Below, in pieces: positions 62,820 through 64,000 of a DNA stretch of 64,000 bases. The position numbers were made by a program, and so were the translations under genes. Under the pieces are notes generated by a model that worked only from the letters and a program-made list of their open reading frames with translations, did not search any database and was not told the DNA's origin. Position 1 is the first letter of the stretch, and the number at the start of each line of letters is the position of its first letter. Location of the stretch: NCBI GenBank assembly GCA_014800795.1, contig JAAVFL010000005.1, positions 1 to 64,000 of the forward strand, in the 5' to 3' direction. The stretch comes from Bacteroidales bacterium. Lineage in GTDB: Bacteria > Bacteroidota > Bacteroidia > Bacteroidales > Muribaculaceae.

Positions 62820-62833
62820 CCACCAGAGAATGT

Positions 62834-63931
62834 ATGGAAACAACTTTGAATAATAATGATAACGTAATTAACGGAAGACTGATATATACCAACCATGTGG
62901 CACAGACACTTGACGACATTACCGCCAGGTTGAAACCGGTATCAGTCCATGTTCTCGTCGATGCTAACACAGCTTCGTTTGTACTGCCCAGACTACAGGC
63001 TGAATCGCAGACGATCGGTAACGCCCACATAATGGAGACGGGAGGTGCGGGAGATCTTCACAAGAATCTCGATACGCTTGCCGGGATATGGCAGAAACTC
63101 GGCGATGACGGTGCCACACGCCGTTCGCTGCTTATCAATATCGGCGGAGGGGTGATAACGGATATGGGCGCTTTCGCGGCCGCCACTTTCAAACGCGGTA
63201 TCCGTTTCATCAATGTTCCTACAACTCTTCTGGGAGCTGTAGATGCGTCGGTGGGAGGGAAGAGCGGTATCAACTTCAATTCGCTGAAAAATGAAGTGGG
63301 TGTTTTCGCGGATGCTGAAACAGTGATCATCTCCACAACCTTTTTCAACACTCTCAATTCTCAGGAACTTCTGTCGGGATATGCCGAAATGATAAAGCAT
63401 GCGATGCTCACGTCCGATGAGATGACGTGGCGTCTGTTGCGTTACGATGTCACTGCATTCGATCCGGATACGTTGCTGAAACTGCTTCAGGAAAGCGTGG
63501 AGGTGAAGTGCCGCTATGTAAACGCCGACCCTACCGACAAGGGATTGCGGCAAGCGCTCAACTTCGGTCATACCTTCGGCCATGCTTTCGAAGAATTGGC
63601 TATGGAAAGAGATTCCCCTCTGAGCCACGGTTATGCTGTAGCTTTCGGTATGGTGGCGGCACTGATACTCTCGCACATGAAGGAGGGATTTCCCTCCGAT
63701 AGCCTACACAGATACTCGGATTACGTGCGCGACAACTATGGAGCTTTCCCAATCAGCTGCAAGGATTATGACCGTCTTCTGGATTTTATGGCTCACGATA
63801 AGAAGAACAGTAATCCCGAGGGTTATACTTTTACTTTGCTGAAGGCTTTCGGTGATCCGGTAATCGGAGCAGAGGCCACTACCGGCGACATAAAGGCCGC
63901 TCTGGATATTTATTGCGATATGATCAATTAG
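62834..63931 (+). CDS. aroB: 3-dehydroquinate synthase
   Basis: The 365-aa enzyme makes 3-dehydroquinate, the second step of the shikimate pathway, using NAD and a divalent metal. Hallmarks: NIGGGVITDMGAFAAATFKR, INVPTTLLGAVDASVGGKSG (active-site loop), LSGYAEMIKHAML, and RQALNFGHTFGHAFEEL with SHGYAVAFGM (metal-binding histidines). Full length. It is the last complete gene in the window. Confidence 0.97.
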   Translation: METTLNNNDNVINGRLIYTNHVAQTLDDITARLKPVSVHVLVDANTASFVLPRLQAESQTIGNAHIMETGGAGDLHKNLDTLAGIWQKLGDDGATRRSLLINIGGGVITDMGAFAAATFKRGIRFINVPTTLLGAVDASVGGKSGINFNSLKNEVGVFADAETVIISTTFFNTLNSQELLSGYAEMIKHAMLTSDEMTWRLLRYDVTAFDPDTLLKLLQESVEVKCRYVNADPTDKGLRQALNFGHTFGHAFEELAMERDSPLSHGYAVAFGMVAALILSHMKEGFPSDSLHRYSDYVRDNYGAFPISCKDYDRLLDFMAHDKKNSNPEGYTFTLLKAFGDPVIGAEATTGDIKAALDIYCDMIN

Positions 63932-64000
63932 GAGAAATCAGGGCGGGAGAGCAGAAGAGCAGGAGATGCGCATCAGTCGGTTTTGTGTCCGGCATGAGCG
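63932..64000. other. Trailing sequence
   Basis: These 69 bp after aroB show no gene or clear structure. Confidence 0.5.

Noticed and set aside
1..64000. CRISPR arrays, rRNA and tRNA genes
   Set aside because: No regularly spaced repeat array was found and none of the gaps reads as a tRNA cloverleaf or rRNA. A tRNAscan run would be needed for certainty.

Overview
This window looks like chromosome from a Bacteroidales bacterium, most likely a gut Muribaculaceae-type organism (inference). The evidence is: Bacteroidetes promoters (-33 TTTG or TTG, about 20 bp, -7 TAnnTTTG) in front of many genes; almost no Shine-Dalgarno sequences; several secreted proteins with type IX secretion-like C-terminal tails; and families typical of the order (DUF3843, DUF3078, a cysteine-less PurF-like protein, imelysin, GH127/GH38/GH76). 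Most genes are moderately GC-rich. One long C25-peptidase gene is conspicuously AT-rich over most of its length. No rRNA, tRNA or CRISPR array was seen.

Layout. 1-14.2 kb: possible insertion-sequence end debris, then a secreted GH127 enzyme, DUF3843 and MsrAB on the minus strand, a six-repeat surface protein, and two secreted alpha-mannan enzymes (GH38, GH76). 14.2-15.4 kb: a frameshifted gene and its intact tandem paralogue, then a REP/MITE-like repeat. 15.4-20.6 kb: chimeric gingipain-like C25 peptidase and a PurF-like protein without the glutaminase cysteine. 20.8-25.9 kb (minus): four-gene efflux operon (TolC, HlyD, two ABC-2 permeases) with no ATPase gene. 26.4-29.2 kb (minus): pgi and a TonB-like-domain protein. 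29.4-35.7 kb (minus): a tight operon of porin, imelysin lipoprotein, di-heme oxidoreductase and cytochrome c synthase, probably an iron or metal redox-uptake system. 35.8-42.5 kb: uvrC, a DUF1016 nuclease-like gene flanked by direct repeats, carboxynorspermidine synthase, deoC, a GYF/CD225 membrane protein and DUF2752. 42.6-45.5 kb: outer-membrane phospholipase A and a secreted protein. 45.7-54.6 kb: an exopolysaccharide locus (Wza, Wzc, Wzy, Wzx and two glycosyltransferases, with a degraded stretch between the last two). 54.7-64 kb: pheT, a YebC-type regulator, ribE, a G-rich polypurine tract, a DUF3078 protein, two unknown exported proteins, a Crp/Fnr regulator, a HAD phosphatase and aroB.

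How the genes work together. GH38 and GH76 fit stepwise breakdown of alpha-mannan, but no SusC/SusD pair is in the window. In the porin-imelysin operon, CcsBA would mature the two CxxCH haems of the oxidoreductase next to it. Wza-Wzc-Wzy-Wzx are the core of a Wzx/Wzy-dependent export route but lack an initiating transferase here. Functional calls are from motif recognition by eye; no database search was run.
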